64,000 nt of DNA from Oegoconia quadripuncta (GCA_949316235.1 OX438741.1:16927124-16991123), one strand, 5' to 3'; positions 30,901-41,794 are shown, counted from the stretch's first letter. The notes: a model not told the origin generated them from the letters alone. Numbers and translations are program-made.

Positions 30901-32589
30901 TAAATATAACTGCTCAACTGTCAAATTGTTTCTTTCATTTGTATTAGTAAAGTTACTTATCGAAGATTTAAAAAGAGCAATATTCGTCTAACGAATAACG
31001 TCGTTGAACATTCTAAACACCAAATATCTTCGCAAGGTGACAAATTTCAAATGTATTTACACATTTGTGTTATACCTATGATAACAAATTACATGCCAAA
31101 TTGTACATTCTATTCTTACCACTTTTCTGAAACTGTATTTTCTGTTGTGCAAGAAAGTGTATTTGTATTGTATTGTATAACAAAGATATTAATTCATTGT
31201 TTTAAACAGTTCCGTATCGAAACAAAATCGTTCCTCACAATCACACCTCACACCTATTCGATACAGAAAATTTATTGCGTCCCCTTTTACTTTATACAAA
31301 ATATAAATAAGTTATAGTTCATGACAGACCTTACATTCGGACAACTTCCTGCGCATGATTTGTGACGATTATTATGAGGTGAGGTGTTGTCGCTTTATAA
31401 AATAAATTCTGGCAAAAAATTGTATTTTTCACTTGTTGGAAAAATATGAAAAAGTTGTAAAATGTTGACAGGTCTGCATAGTTAGTTATGGTTATTGCTG
31501 GGCATGTCGATTTATTTAGATGTTCGCTCACCTCTGTTTCACAAAAATAGCTTAATATTCAAGATGTAAAAATAAATGTCCAAAGACAACGTTCCACCAA
31601 AAAGAAGCTTATAACACGTGTATAAAAATATATAACAAAATACTCCACGATCTATAACTTCTATATATAACTGATGATGAAGAAATTATTGTTATATTTA
31701 AATGTTTACAGTATCCAGGAATTTCTAGATTTTAAGCAAAATATCGTAAATTAGGTTAAGTTATCTGAGACACTTACATGCCATTGTAATTTGCTGAGTA
31801 GAGATCAATTTATATTACAACATGAGACTTCATACCTTTTGTATTGAAACTTAAATGGTGTCGATTCTGGCGTGCAATCACTAAACTAACCTCTACCTAA
31901 AAATCTCTAATTTTAGATTCATTTCCAAAAGTATGCTGGTCTGAAATACACCTATCGCTAAATTTAGACCCGTAATAATAAACCAATCTCAATACAAGTC
32001 TTGACTAATAGGCTTTGGTTAATTATACTTTTCTTCATCGATATTGAGAAAATGGTAACATTCATTTAAAAAAAGATCTTTTCAATTAAAATAATTCTTC
32101 GCGATCGACAACTATCTTGTTTTATTTTATAATGAAAGAATAATTGTTTAATAGCACTGATACTTAGAGTTACGAAAAAAATATTTAAAAAAATTAAGTT
32201 AGGATTATTTTTCACCCCGGCCGTAAATTCAAAATAAAACATGTCAGGCAAATCATTTGTACCCCTAAGAAGGACCTTTATAGAAAGTTCACACTTTTTG
32301 GGCGGCAGATAACCCAATAAATCTGAAAAAACCTTCTGTCAATAAATCTGAAAAGAATTTTAAATGTGATGTTTTTAGATGGCGACTAAATTGCGCTAAG
32401 AAGATGTGAAATTTTCTCATTATTCACGTTAGATGGGTTTCTGGAATAGGTTCTGATCAAACCTAAATTTCTAAAATACGCTAATATTTTAGAAACGTCA
32501 AAATTTTAGAGATGCAACGCAGAATAGAAAATCGGTTTAGAGCAAATAAAATTCAAATTTAACTTTTAGAGGCCGCTTCAGAATCAACA
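30901..32589. other. Long AT-rich stretch without recognised genes
   Basis: Short open frames at 31051-31317, 31331-31531 and 32066-32317 have no supporting motif. No shared repeat was noticed. Confidence 0.35.
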
Positions 32590-32748
32590 CAAACATTATC
32601 CAATATTTGCACGTCATCGTAATGACTGAATTAGGTGGATCTTATTGTAATAATATCCCATGTAATGTATCATATTCAAGAGCAAATAAATAAATAAATA
32701 TTTCGGACACTTACACCAATCATCTAGTCCCCAAACTAAGCTGCGAAC
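32590..32748. mobile_element. LINE 3' UTR joined to reversed SINE-C tail
   Basis: 32590-32690 matches the LINE 3' UTR at 25515-25640 (CAATATTTGCACGTCATCGT, AGAGCAAATAAATAAAT). 32690-32748 is the reversed SINE-C 3' end (TTTCGGACACTTACACCAAT). Confidence 0.6.
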
Positions 32749-32796
32749 TAAACGACTGACAAGAAAAGTAAGTTGAATACGAATATGAGTAATTTC

Positions 32797-33030
32797 ACGA
32801 CGGATTGGTGAAGTGGATAGACCCTGTCAGCGAAACCAACGGTTGCGAGTTCGAATCCCGCGACGGGTAAATGTTTGTGTGATGAATACGTACATTTATT
32901 CCCGAATCATGAATGTTTGTGTAAATATTTATGTATGTTTATCCGTTATCTGTATCCATAGTACAAGTTGTGCTTAGTTTTGGACAAGATGATTGGGGTA
33001 AGTGTCCGAAATATTTATTTATTTATTTAA
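32797..33030 (+). mobile_element. SINE-C, full length
   Basis: Head CGACGGATTGGTGAAGTGGA, B box AGTTCGAATCCC, core words GATGAATACGTACATTTATT and TATTTATGTATGTTTATCCG, 3' end GTGTCCGAAATATTTATTTA. The tRNA-like promoter makes it a tRNA-derived SINE of about 235 bp. Confidence 0.9.
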
Positions 33031-33764
33031 TTCGGCTGCAGCTGGGTTAGCATGACCACAGGCGATATCGTTTATCACACGTTATAGAAGCTTACTAGAT
33101 TTGATCGCGGCATTTAAAAAAGACGCAGACTCCAAGCGCACTCCGAGACAACGCAGATCTAGCGTACAGTTGAATGATTATATACGTGAGACCCAGTTAA
33201 GCATATTAGATCAACATTTTACTGTGGGCCATTTTGTAGATTTTTTTTTATTTAATTTTTAGGCGGTAAACTTCATAGAATCAACTGGCAAAATTTACCT
33301 TTTGAAAGTAAAAATCTATTTGATCCACTGAGACACATAGAGACAGACATAGGCTCAAAGTTTTAGTACTCCTTTTTTCTGTTGTAGGTTAAAAACAATT
33401 TAAAACAATTGCCACTTTAACCACTACAAAATCCTCTTAAACGGAGAAAGCAATACATTGTTCCGCCAACTTGGCATAAAAAACTAAAAGTAGGGCTTAA
33501 CAGCACCCCGGGAGTTAAGGTGAGAGTACATGTGAAACCACTCAGTGGTGGCCATTAGCTACCCACGGTGTGGTCTATAGCATTCGTGTGTAGCTAGCTT
33601 TATGTGAAAATGGAGGTGGAATTTTCTAAAGTCTTCTTTAACGCAAGAACGATTTCAATGTTGGAGGGTTAATGATATTGTGGAGTCGTGGTGCATTCGC
33701 TATTCGTTTTGGATTAGTGAAGTTACGCTTAAGATCTTCAAACTTCAAGCATTTATTTTAACGT
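33031..33764. other. Intergenic, nothing recognised
   Basis: No supported feature. Confidence 0.35.
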
Positions 33765-33965
33765 AAGATACATGATATCATTTGTTGAATGTCAATTTAA
33801 ATCTATTGGAAATAAAAATAGGGCTAAGCATTTTTCGGTCAGTCAGTATGTCCAAGCTACCACCGCTTCGGAAAGGGAAATCATCTGTGGGAAAAGAAGC
33901 GGCGCAAGAAACCCACAGAATCTCTCTTGGGAAGATAATCCTCGCTCCAGCATCAGGTCAACGTG
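33765..33965 (+). mobile_element. LINE 3' region (GGAAATAAAAATAGGGCTAA family)
   Basis: ATCTATTGGAAATAAAAATA, GTATGTCCAAGCTACCACCG and GGGAAATCATCTGTGGGAAA recur inverted at 38580-38705, marking a dispersed element end. The open frame here is not supported as a gene. Confidence 0.5.
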
Positions 33966-34097
33966 AAAATCATGTTTAACTATCTAAATGTATTTGACGG
34001 TTACGTGAATGCAAAAGTAAGTCTGTGCCATTAACCGTTAAGGAGTTCCCCTCGTGAGGGTACGATCCTGGCTGCAGCATCAGCTCATGTCTATGAT

Positions 34098-34240
34098 ATA
34101 AATAAATATTTCGGACACTTACACGAATCATCAAGTCCCAAACTAACTGTTGTACTATAGATACTAGACAACAGATAAACATACATAAATATTTATATAA
34201 ACATCCATGACTCGGGAATAAATGTTTGTATTCATCATTA
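34098..34240 (-). mobile_element. SINE-C, head-truncated
   Basis: Reversed 3' part: TATTTCGGACACTTACACGA through GATAAACATACATAAATATT to ATTTATTCC-type core. The head is absent. Confidence 0.8.
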
Positions 34241-34260
34241 CCATAACATACCATAATAAT

Positions 34261-34470
34261 ACGACCTGTTTGGTGTAATGGTTACAAATATGTTTGTATG
34301 ATGAATATAGACATGTGTTCCCGATTTATGGATGTTTTTCATTTATATATTTATTTATTTACAAAAAAAATGTATTTGTGTAGTATATCAACCATCTGGT
34401 ATCCACAACACAGGCCTATAGTTGCTTAATATGGAACTAGAGGGTGTTGTGTGTATGTCCAAGTATATTT
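34261..34470 (+). mobile_element. SINE-B with internal head deletion
   Basis: Starts GACCTGTTTGGTGTAATGGT, then jumps to ATATGTTTGTATGATGAATA, having lost the B-box region. The rest runs to GTTGTGTGTATGTCCAAG. Confidence 0.85.
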
Positions 34471-34496
34471 ATATATTTATTTATTATTTATTTATC

Positions 34497-34790
34497 ATTC
34501 ATTCATCATCAGCCCGTAAACATCTCAGTACAGGGATACAGGCCTTTCCTCGTATATGAGGGAGTATGGCTGTATCCACCACGCTGGCCCAATGCAGGTT
34601 GGGGACTTGACATGCCTTTGAATTTTTATTTCTCAGGCATGCAAGTTTCCTCACGATGTTTTCCTTCACCGTTTAGGAGCAGTCGGGTAAATGGCACATA
34701 AGTAATTAAATTAAATTTAAAAACTCATTGGTACATGGCCTGCCTGGGTATCTCAGCCGGACCTCCCAAATTGGGAGACCGCGTCTTAAT
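34497..34790 (-). mobile_element. SINE-D, full length
   Basis: Plus-strand reading: CATCAGCCCGTAAACATCTC, CCACGCTGGCCCAATGCAGG, TTTCCTCACGATGTTTTCCT, then the reversed tRNA-like head GACCTCCCAAATTGGGAGAC. It is head-to-head with the next copy. Confidence 0.88.
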
Positions 34791-34867
34791 TACGTAATTT
34801 TACTGAGAATACTTACAATTTTAATTACGGATACTTTACAGCCATTTATATAAATTACGGTAAAATC

Positions 34868-35055
34868 GGAGCGTCGGTGGCTCAGCGGTTAACACGCGAT
34901 CTCCCAATGTAGGAGGTCCGGGTTCGATTTCGAGGCAGGCCATGTACCAATGACTTTTGAAATTTAATTACTTATGTGCATTTATCCGACTGCTGTCTTA
35001 AACGGTGAAGGAAAACAGCGGAGAAAAACGAGGATAGGCTTATATCCCTGCTGAG
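34868..35055 (+). mobile_element. SINE-D, internally deleted
   Basis: Head GAGCGTCGGTGGCTCAGCGG (A box) and GGTCCGGGTTCGATTT (B box), then body to GGTGAAGGAAAACAGCG, then a jump to the 3' end ATCCCTGCTGAGATG. Confidence 0.85.
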
Positions 35056-35935
35056 ATGAGACGGTTTAAAATTTTAACTTGTTTTAAATGCCGCGCGCGT
35101 ATTGATGCAATTACGTATGCGACGTCGCCGATTAGTGCCGCATGCGCTCTTGCCGTTCCGCTGTAGGTGGGTGACTGAGCAAGCGGCGATTAGTCCACTT
35201 GGTTTTGTCCGGCAGACTACACGGGCATGAGTAATCATAACATTTATTCGAAAACTACCATGTTTATGAAAATTATGACACGAAATCCTAGCGTCATCTA
35301 TTGCATGGATCCGGAACTTAAATGAAGTGAAAACACAATGCTGCCTCCGCATTTACCTGCGAGAACACGATATATTTTTAGTAGTAGTTTAATACGTTTT
35401 TACCGAATATTACCATATTTTACCGTGAAATACCTTATTTTACGTGAGATATCGTTTTTTACCGTATTTTATGATTAATTAATTTTACCGCTTTACATCC
35501 TTAGTTGGTTCTACTCTAGTTAGTTTTTAAATACATGGGTTCTGAACAATATTCAGCTTCATTTCTTGATGACACACGAATCTGAACTTTCATTATGATT
35601 CTCACAGCACGTCAACATATTTCAAGCAGCTTTATTAAAATTGTAATAAACTAATTGTCACCACACAAGGTGATCACATAATTAATGCAAACAATTACCC
35701 ATCTTCAAAGGGAACGTGTTCGCATAAACACGTCAGCCATTTCACGCGTTTGTTATAAAGTTGAATGAGATGCGTCAAATGAAACCCAATTAAAGAGGAG
35801 ATGAGATGGCACTATTTAGTTTCTGTTTGACAAAACGATTCGGTAAATTCAGTATTTTATCCTCCTAAGTATAGTACCTCGTTCATTTGTTGTTACTAAG
35901 ACTGACTATACTGACAGATAAACCGATCAATTCAA
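35056..35935. other. Unassigned, with a degenerate TTTTACCG repeat
   Basis: The word TTTTACCGTA or close forms (TTTTTACCG, TATTACCATATTTTACCG) recurs about five times at 35395-35490. CpG words lie at 35090-35160. No gene is supported. Confidence 0.35.
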
Positions 35936-35966
35936 AACATTTAGGGAAATTATCGTTACAAAATAT

Positions 35967-36267
35967 TCATCATCATCATCAGCTCGTAAACATCCCACTG
36001 CTGGGATATAGGCCTTGCCTCGTATAATGACGGAGTATGGGGTCCACCACGCTGGCCCAATGCGGGTTGGGGGCTTCATATGCCTTGGAATTTTTATTTC
36101 TCAGGCATGCAAGGTTTCCTCACGATGTTTTCCTTCACCGTTCATGAGCAGTCGGATAAGTGCACATAAGTAAGTAAATTACATTTAAAAACTCATTGGT
36201 GCATGGTCTGCCTGGAAATCAAACTCCGACCTCCCAAATTGGGAGACCGTGTTTTAATCGTCTTAAC
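35967..36267 (-). mobile_element. SINE-D inserted into the unnamed repeat
   Basis: A full SINE-D (reversed) from CATCATCATCAGCTCGTAAA to GGGAGACCGTGTTTTAATCG. AAATATT flanks both sides and is close to the empty site in copy 2 (CAAAATGTTAGT), so it looks like a target-site duplication. Confidence 0.85.
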
Positions 36268-36404
36268 CAAATATTAGTTCTCATTTTTATTTCTTAAGCA
36301 ATGCAGCTCGACAACATTATCAGTTAAAAACACGTGCATGCCTAACTATAACACGCTTAGCTTTTTATCCATCAATAATTTAACTGTGTCAAAACTATCT
36401 AATT

Positions 36405-36835
36405 AAATTAACGAAGTCACTAAGTCATTCAAGGGACAATGTACACGCTTTTATAATAAGGTTCCGATAGACATTCAAAATATGCCTTTAAATAAATTTA
36501 AAACAACCATTAAACGGAAACTATGTACTAAAGGCTATTATAAAATTTCTGACTATCTGGATAATAAGAATGCATGGACATGAACCGCTCGGCAATATAC
36601 AGCATATTTTATTCTTGTTTTTCTTTGTCGAATCATAAATTTAACAATTATTCCAAATTGTATTTGTATTGAATGATTAATTGTATTTAAAAAGAGCAAC
36701 CCCTGAGTTTCTTGCTCGTTCTTCTCTGGGGAGTCTGCCTAGTGAATGAGCGATAACTGTAAGTCATGACGATTTCAAATGTTATTCTTATAACTTACGA
36801 AATAAAACATTTTTGATTTGATTTGATTTTTATAT
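36405..36835 (+). mobile_element. Jockey/CR1-like LINE inserted into the unnamed repeat
   Basis: A 5'-truncated LINE. KSLSHSRDNVHAFIIRFR-like blocks follow the C-terminal pattern, then GYYKISDYLDNKNAW, a stop, AAAAGAGCAACCCCTGAGTT and a TTTGATTTGATTT tail. The empty counterpart is the junction at about 49015 in copy 2. Confidence 0.8.
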
Positions 36836-36996
36836 CAGTTAGTATTTATTGGTATTAAGTTACAAATTAATAATAGGGTTCTCTAAAGAAATCTAGACTA
36901 AACTATCGTTTTTTTAGGCTTAGTTATTTAAAATTACATCTTTAATATACCTCTATAAGATAGCAACTACATAAGTCGGTTCTGAATTATGTCTAG

Positions 36997-37315
36997 CTAA
37001 GCAAATTTTTTACAGTATTTTCCCTGGGCTCTCTTCTAAGTAAGAGTACTTCTAAGTAAGTAAGCAAGTTTTTCGTTTTCTGGTAGCTCAATTATTTTAC
37101 TACATCTACCTACACGCATACCATTTCATATAACCTTACACCTCACAGTAATCGAAAATACGGTGATACAAGCGTTCATGACACCAATTACTTTGTATTG
37201 CAATTAAATACTACCACTAATAGAGTAAATACAAAGGCAGTAGCATAACTCTAGCTTTAGGCACATTAGGTACGTGGGAATACAAAATTATTTAGCGATA
37301 ATTGTTTTTTTTTTA
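36997..37315. other. Intergenic, nothing recognised
   Basis: No supported feature. Confidence 0.35.
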
Positions 37316-37542
37316 ATATCTATGCACATGCACACAGCGCCATCTATGTTCTAAGCATCTAGGCTTGTGTTATGGATACCAGATGATTGATAAACTACAC
37401 AAATAAATACATATATAAATGAAAAACATCCGTAACTTGGGAACACATGTCTGTATTCATCATACAAATATATGCCCCCAGCGGGATTCGAACCTTTTGG
37501 TATAGTGGTCATAGTTGCTAACCACTACACCAAACAAGTCGT
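37316..37542 (-). mobile_element. SINE-B, near full length
   Basis: Reversed body CACAGCGCCATCTATGTTCT, TATGGATACCAGATGATTGA, and the B-box region shortened to GGGATTCGAACCTTTTGG (the CGCGACC part is lost). Head at 37525-37542. Confidence 0.88.
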
Positions 37543-37787
37543 AAAATGGGAATACTGTTTATTTAGAATATGTTACATAGTTGAAACAAAATATGTTAGG
37601 CTATACTTTGTAGTAATAATACAAAAGCCATAGCTCCTGAACTACGTTTGTGCAACGTATAATTCAGCATACAATGCTATGCCCTTCCCATGGAGATTAA
37701 ACATAGTCTGTACATAACGATAGTTAACTAATCAAGTGCAGCTGATCTGTGTATGTGTGAGTATAAATATAACTAATATATATATAA

Positions 37788-38003
37788 TGTGCCCAGCAGT
37801 GGGACACCATAGGCTAATAAAAAAAATAAAATATATAATGTCATAATAAATATCTAAAAAAATAAGTGTAATAATAAATTCATGGATGTTTATATAAATA
37901 TTTATGTATGTTTATCCGTTAACTACATAGTATCCATAGGACAAGCTTTGCTTAGTTTGGGACTAGATGACTGTTGTGTCAGAAATATTTATTTATTTAT
38001 TAT
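37788..38003 (+). mobile_element. RTE tail fragment and SINE-C 3' part
   Basis: GTGCCCAGCAGTGGGACACC at 37789 is the end of an RTE element. 37877-38003 is SINE-C without its head, from ATTCATGGATGTTTATATAA to AGAAATATTTATTTA. Confidence 0.65.
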
Positions 38004-38052
38004 AATATATGTGTGTGTGTGCGTAAGTGCACGTGTTAAAAGCATTATGAAC

Positions 38053-38281
38053 CACTAGCTTTCCACCCGCGGATTTGCCTGCGTGGAATAACTTTATCTC
38101 GGAAATTTATCGGGACAAAAAATATCCCAGAACTACTCCCTTTATCGGGACAAAAAATATCCTATGTCTTAATCTAGGGTATATTCTACCTATATACCAA
38201 ATTTCATCCAAATCCGTTCATCAGTTTCGCCGTGATGAACAGACAAACATTGAAACTTTCGCATTTATAATATTAGTTAAG
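38053..38281 (+). repeat. Interspersed repeat, copy of 14735-14945
   Basis: It starts CTAGCTTTCCACCCGCGGAT, includes CAAATTTCATCCAAATCCGT and ends CTTTCGCATTTATAATATTA. A small internal duplication (ATCGGGACAAAAAATATCC) occurs twice. Confidence 0.65.
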
Positions 38282-38579
38282 AGTTAATCCAACAAGAAGT
38301 CTTCTAAAATTTAAATAGCAATAACATAGTCTACTGGAGTTTAATACTCTGTGGCTACTTATTTAACCGTGATTGGGTATTGGTCTGATTGGTCGTCGAT
38401 CGGCCTCCTGTTAATTTCGCGGGTTCATTACGGCCACAATGAAGTGTTAATTTTGTCAACACGGTGTATATTGATCTCATATCCACGGCCACAGTAGACT
38501 GACATTATTGGCTGTATGTGCATGTGTGTGTGGATGTCGTAAAATGCACGTTGGTACGTGATTCCGACGCGCTTCTTTT
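38282..38579. other. Intergenic, nothing recognised
   Basis: No supported feature. Confidence 0.35.
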
Positions 38580-38705
38580 CCCACAGATGATTTCCCTTTC
38601 CGAAGCGGTGGTAGCTTGGACATACTGACTGACAGAAAAATGCTTAAGCCCTATTTTTATTTCCAATAGATTTCAATTGACATTCAACAAATGATATTGT
38701 CAGCA
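38580..38705 (-). mobile_element. LINE 3' region, inverted copy of 33765-33965
   Basis: ACAGATGATTTCCCTTTCCG, GTGGTAGCTTGGACATACTG and CCTATTTTTATTTCCAATAG are the exact inverse of the words at 33780-33900. Confidence 0.55.
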
Positions 38706-38779
38706 GTAAATGTAATATTAATATTTATAGTGACGTTTTCAAGTGATAATTTTATCCTATGAAATAAAATATTTTGATT

Positions 38780-38886
38780 GGATCTGATCCAAATCCGTTC
38801 ATCCGTTTCGCCATGACAGAGCAACAAACAAGCAAACAAACAAACAAACATCCAAACTTTCACATTTATAATAATAGTTAGATGGG
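38780..38886 (+). repeat. 3' part of the 14735-type repeat
   Basis: ATCCAAATCCGTTCATCCGT, then AACAAACAAACAAACATCCA and CACATTTATAATAATAGTTA. The first half is missing. Confidence 0.55.
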
Positions 38887-39460
38887 CCCAGTAGATTAAA
38901 TCGTTGATATCCGAAGACTGGAAATTCTAGTATAACGTGGGGTATTGTCTCTTTAGGATATGAATCACAGATACATGAAGGACTATCATTACCCTTGAAT
39001 CGGTGCAAGTACTCCCAATGAGGTTTAAACTCCTAGTAAGGAAATTTTTTCTAACTGAACTAACTGAACTGGCTTTTAGAAAAATTTTCCTTACCTACCT
39101 TGAAAACTAGACGATTACTCCTGGATTGCATGTTTTTATATAGTTTGCTCCATAACAATATTGATTGTACGGAAATGGTGAATGAAATTAATTACAATTT
39201 ACCTAGTCGTTCTCTATGAATAAGGGAATTATACCCACATCGCTTGTTTGCGTTTAACACAAGCAGAACGCATGCAGGGAAGTGCGCCCCCTGTGTCGAC
39301 TGACTAACATCGATAATAAGTATCTAACGGATGTGGGTGTATTATTTTTGTCAAAAACCCAATACAAGAAACAGTGTTTGGAAGTCCTGTCGGACATTAG
39401 TGATACTTAAGTTTTAAATTAACTGGTTCGAATTGCTTTTCTGTCTTTGCAGTTATATAT
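38887..39460. other. Unassigned; splice acceptor-like site at the right end
   Basis: A pyrimidine-rich CTTTTCTGTCTTTGCAG ends at 39452, just before the inverted repeat. It would fit an intron end for the LanC-like fragment to the right. Nothing else was recognised. Confidence 0.35.
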
Positions 39461-39973
39461 ATCCCACCAAAAACATTCTGTAAAAAACTAGCCAAATCTC
39501 GATGGAGCTGCTTGATTATCTCTAAAAAGTAATGAAATCTATACAAAGTCGTGCCAAGTGTAAGGTTCCTTACTGCGATTTCTTTATTATTATAGTTAAT
39601 GTTGTGTGCGAATGTAAATATTAGCGAATAATCTGTGTGGCGTTTACATAACATTCTTTATACGTTAGTGGCTTTATCAAGCCTACAATTGACTGGTTAT
39701 TGAATCAACGTTTTCCAAGTGGCAATTTTCCATCGTCAATGCGTAGCAGTTCTGGCGACAGATTGGTGCAATGGTGTCATGGAGCACCTGGTTTTGTACC
39801 CCTGTGTACCCTTCAACGGCCAAGTCACACAACATTAACTATAATAATAAAGAAATCGCAGTAAGGAACCTTACACTTGGCACGACTTTGTATAGATTTC
39901 ATTACTTTTTAGAGATAATCAAGCAGCTCCATCGAGATTTGGCTAGTTTTTTACAGAATGTTTTTGGTGGGAT
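39461..39973. repeat. Perfect 146-bp inverted repeat around a gene fragment
   Basis: The arms 39463-39608 and 39826-39971 are identical in inverse orientation by eye, with outer ends CCCACCAAAAACATTCTG. An AT dinucleotide follows each arm. The 217-bp interior holds the LanC-like fragment. Each arm can be read as the same 45-codon frame (…YNNKEIAVRNLTLG…), but this is not known as a protein. Perfect arm identity means a very recent inverted duplication, a foldback transposon, or an assembly fault. Confidence 0.9.
39675..39812 (+). pseudogene. LanC-like protein fragment (LANCL type)
   Basis: LanC-like proteins are zinc-binding, glutathione-binding relatives of lantibiotic cyclases. The plus strand reads IKPTIDWLLNQRFPSGNFPS, then a DRLVQWCHGAPGF stretch. 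The order of KP--D-LL--RFPSGN-PSS, DRLV-WCHGAPG is the signature of the LANCL C-terminal repeats, and C-H in WCHG are two of the three zinc ligands. About 46 codons are present, cut on the right by the inverted arm at 39826. It could be a genuine exon whose neighbours were displaced, or a captured fragment. No other LanC exon was seen nearby. Confidence 0.75.
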
Positions 39974-39983
39974 TTCACTTCTT

Positions 39984-40030
39984 TTTGTAGAAATGTGGGC
40001 ATATTACATATATGCCCACGTTTCTACAAA
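39984..40030. repeat. 21-bp hairpin with one mismatch
   Basis: TTTGTAGAAATGTGGGCATAT (39984-40004) pairs with 40010-40030 except for one position. It lies between the right inverted arm and the OTU-like fragment. Confidence 0.85.
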
Positions 40031-40034
40031 TATA

Positions 40035-40169
40035 CTTGATACTGCAAGTTGAGTCAGTTCTACCATACACCAAGAAAGATATTGAATGGAAGAGACAAGA
40101 CCCGTCTTTGGGCATACCAACTACTTGGTAGCCACTAAGTTCATCGTCGTCTTTTAATAATATCGACAT
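40035..40169 (-). pseudogene. OTU-like cysteine protease N-terminal fragment
   Basis: The minus strand from the ATG at 40169 reads MSILLKDDDELSGYQVVGMP, then KDGSCLFHSISFLVYGRTDS. The DG-CLF-S-S---YG block is the catalytic D and C region of OTU deubiquitinases, close to the form found in OTU domains carried by some animal Helitrons and other mobile elements. After about 40 codons the frame enters the hairpin at 39984-40030, so homology ends there. The catalytic histidine region is absent. It may be part of a mobile element or a captured host piece. Confidence 0.6.
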
Positions 40170-41169
40170 TTTTTACGATAATTATTATCTTGCGAAATCA
40201 AACACAATTAAACTCAACGACCTTTAGTATATGGACAACAAAACAGAAATACCGATAATATTTAGACTAAAACCTACTTATATCTTTAAGACTTCTTTTG
40301 TCTTAATAAAAAAAACTTAAAGAAAATATTACTCTGCCTACTCAATCTATACAAACTATAAGCAAAACGTTAACTCTTAATTATTAGACAAGTGCCAATA
40401 TAATTAATTATCAATGAACTTTCTACCAAAGGTACTACCTACCTAGTACTGAAATACAGCTAAATTAATGATATTTTTAAACGAAACGAAGTAATATCTA
40501 ACTAAATAAACTAAACTAGAATACTAGAAAAGTACTTATAAACACGAACGCGATTCGAAGTACTGCCTAACTGTAAATTAAACCTAGAAAACTAAAAGTA
40601 GGTACTAAATAATTAACAATTAAATAAAGTATTCAATTGAAACTTCTTTTAATTCTGATAATTAAGTAATAATCAGTAATCCGTCACTAACCATATAATT
40701 CCTAACCTGTTTAAATCTTTGAATTAATATAATAACAACCTGCCAATTAACCTTAGCAAACCTCACGAAATAATCAGCGAAATCAACGAAATGCAAATAA
40801 TCCCTCCTAATCCCTAGCAAACATTTTCAAGCGCAATAGAAGAATGTCGTAAACAACTGTAACCCGGCCGGTTGCCACTTTGCCATATATGGTTATCGGA
40901 AAAACAAAACGTAAGCGCGTTTTAAAATACAGTCAACGCCATCTAGCGACGCGTGCGGGTATCACCGCCACTCTTAGCCAATGCATTATATTTTGCCCAA
41001 ATTTTCGTTTGTTTATTTAATTTGTGTAATGTTCGAGTAGAATAAAATTAATCGTTTGACTATTTCTTCTTGTAAACTTATAATAAGTATAAGTAAGTAT
41101 AAGTATAAAAGCCAGTCTAGTCTTATCCAGAGTTTTCCTTTAATTTAATTTATATTCGTATTAAAAGCA
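40170..41169. other. AT-rich stretch, nothing recognised
   Basis: No supported gene. A CpG word cluster is at 40860-40980. Confidence 0.35.
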
Positions 41170-41220
41170 GAAGGGGAGGCATTCGCCCAGCAGTGGGACG
41201 CTATAGGCTAGATTAAATTA
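41170..41220 (+). mobile_element. RTE-like 3' tail fragment
   Basis: GGCATTCGCCCAGCAGTGGG ACGCTATAGGCTAG is the usual lepidopteran RTE end. No coding part. Confidence 0.55.
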
Positions 41221-41239
41221 GAAGATGTGTCCCACTACG

Positions 41240-41730
41240 CTGGATTTTTGCAATGACAGTCGATTTTTCTATGTACCAATAGTAGAAGGGGGCATTACCA
41301 TATCTCTAATACAGCTGAGACCAGCTGAGGGTTCTTCATCAGATACTTCAGACCTTCGATTTTTGACATCAAATGAAGCGGCCCACCAAGTTGAATATTT
41401 TTTGTAAAGGCGGTATATGTCGATCTCTAATAGTTTGGTTGGGCTCTTGTGTTTCCTAATCAGGGTCACCAGGTACTCCAGATCTTCGATTATCCTAGTT
41501 TTTATAGTTTTCCCTTTATGTGGCCATTGAACCATAACTCTGTACCAAATTTCAGCTCTCTGAGTATATGGGAAGTACTAGTTCTATTTTGATGATCATG
41601 AGTGAGTGAGTGAGTGAGTGAGTGAGTGTCATAAATGCGAAACTTTGCTTTCGCTTAACTTCGGAACTAAATGACCTACAGACTTGAAATTTTGGATTTT
41701 AAGTATGTGATTATAGCTTACTGGATGACG
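41240..41730. repeat. Probable dispersed repeat with GAGT microsatellite
   Basis: Two related words, AGATACTTCAGACCTTCGAT and AGGTACTCCAGATCTTCGAT, lie 125 bp apart. A (GAGT)n run of about 30 bp is at 41600-41629, followed by ATAAATGCGAAACTTTGCTT. An 88-codon minus-strand frame (41269-41535) has no domain. Confidence 0.4.
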
Positions 41731-41794
41731 AAAATTTCTGCGTTCTAGTCTTATCCAGAGGTTATAAAATAGGGGCCTAAAAATGCGGCGAAAT

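Larger units (their letters stand above)
35936..36996. repeat. Unnamed repeat, copy 1, carrying two insertions
   Basis: Outside two inserts (35967-36267 and 36405-36835), this matches 48845-49183 from AAACATTT-GGGAAATTATCG to AGTCGGTTCTGAATTATGTC. Matching inner words include CAATGCAGCTCGACAACATT and TCTATAAGATAGCAACTA. The family is unknown. Its order relative to the inserts gives a clear time line. Confidence 0.8.

Noticed and set aside
35074..35352. 92-codon minus-strand frame
   Set aside because: No domain, no splice context, and it overlaps a CpG-rich but unassigned stretch. Not supported.
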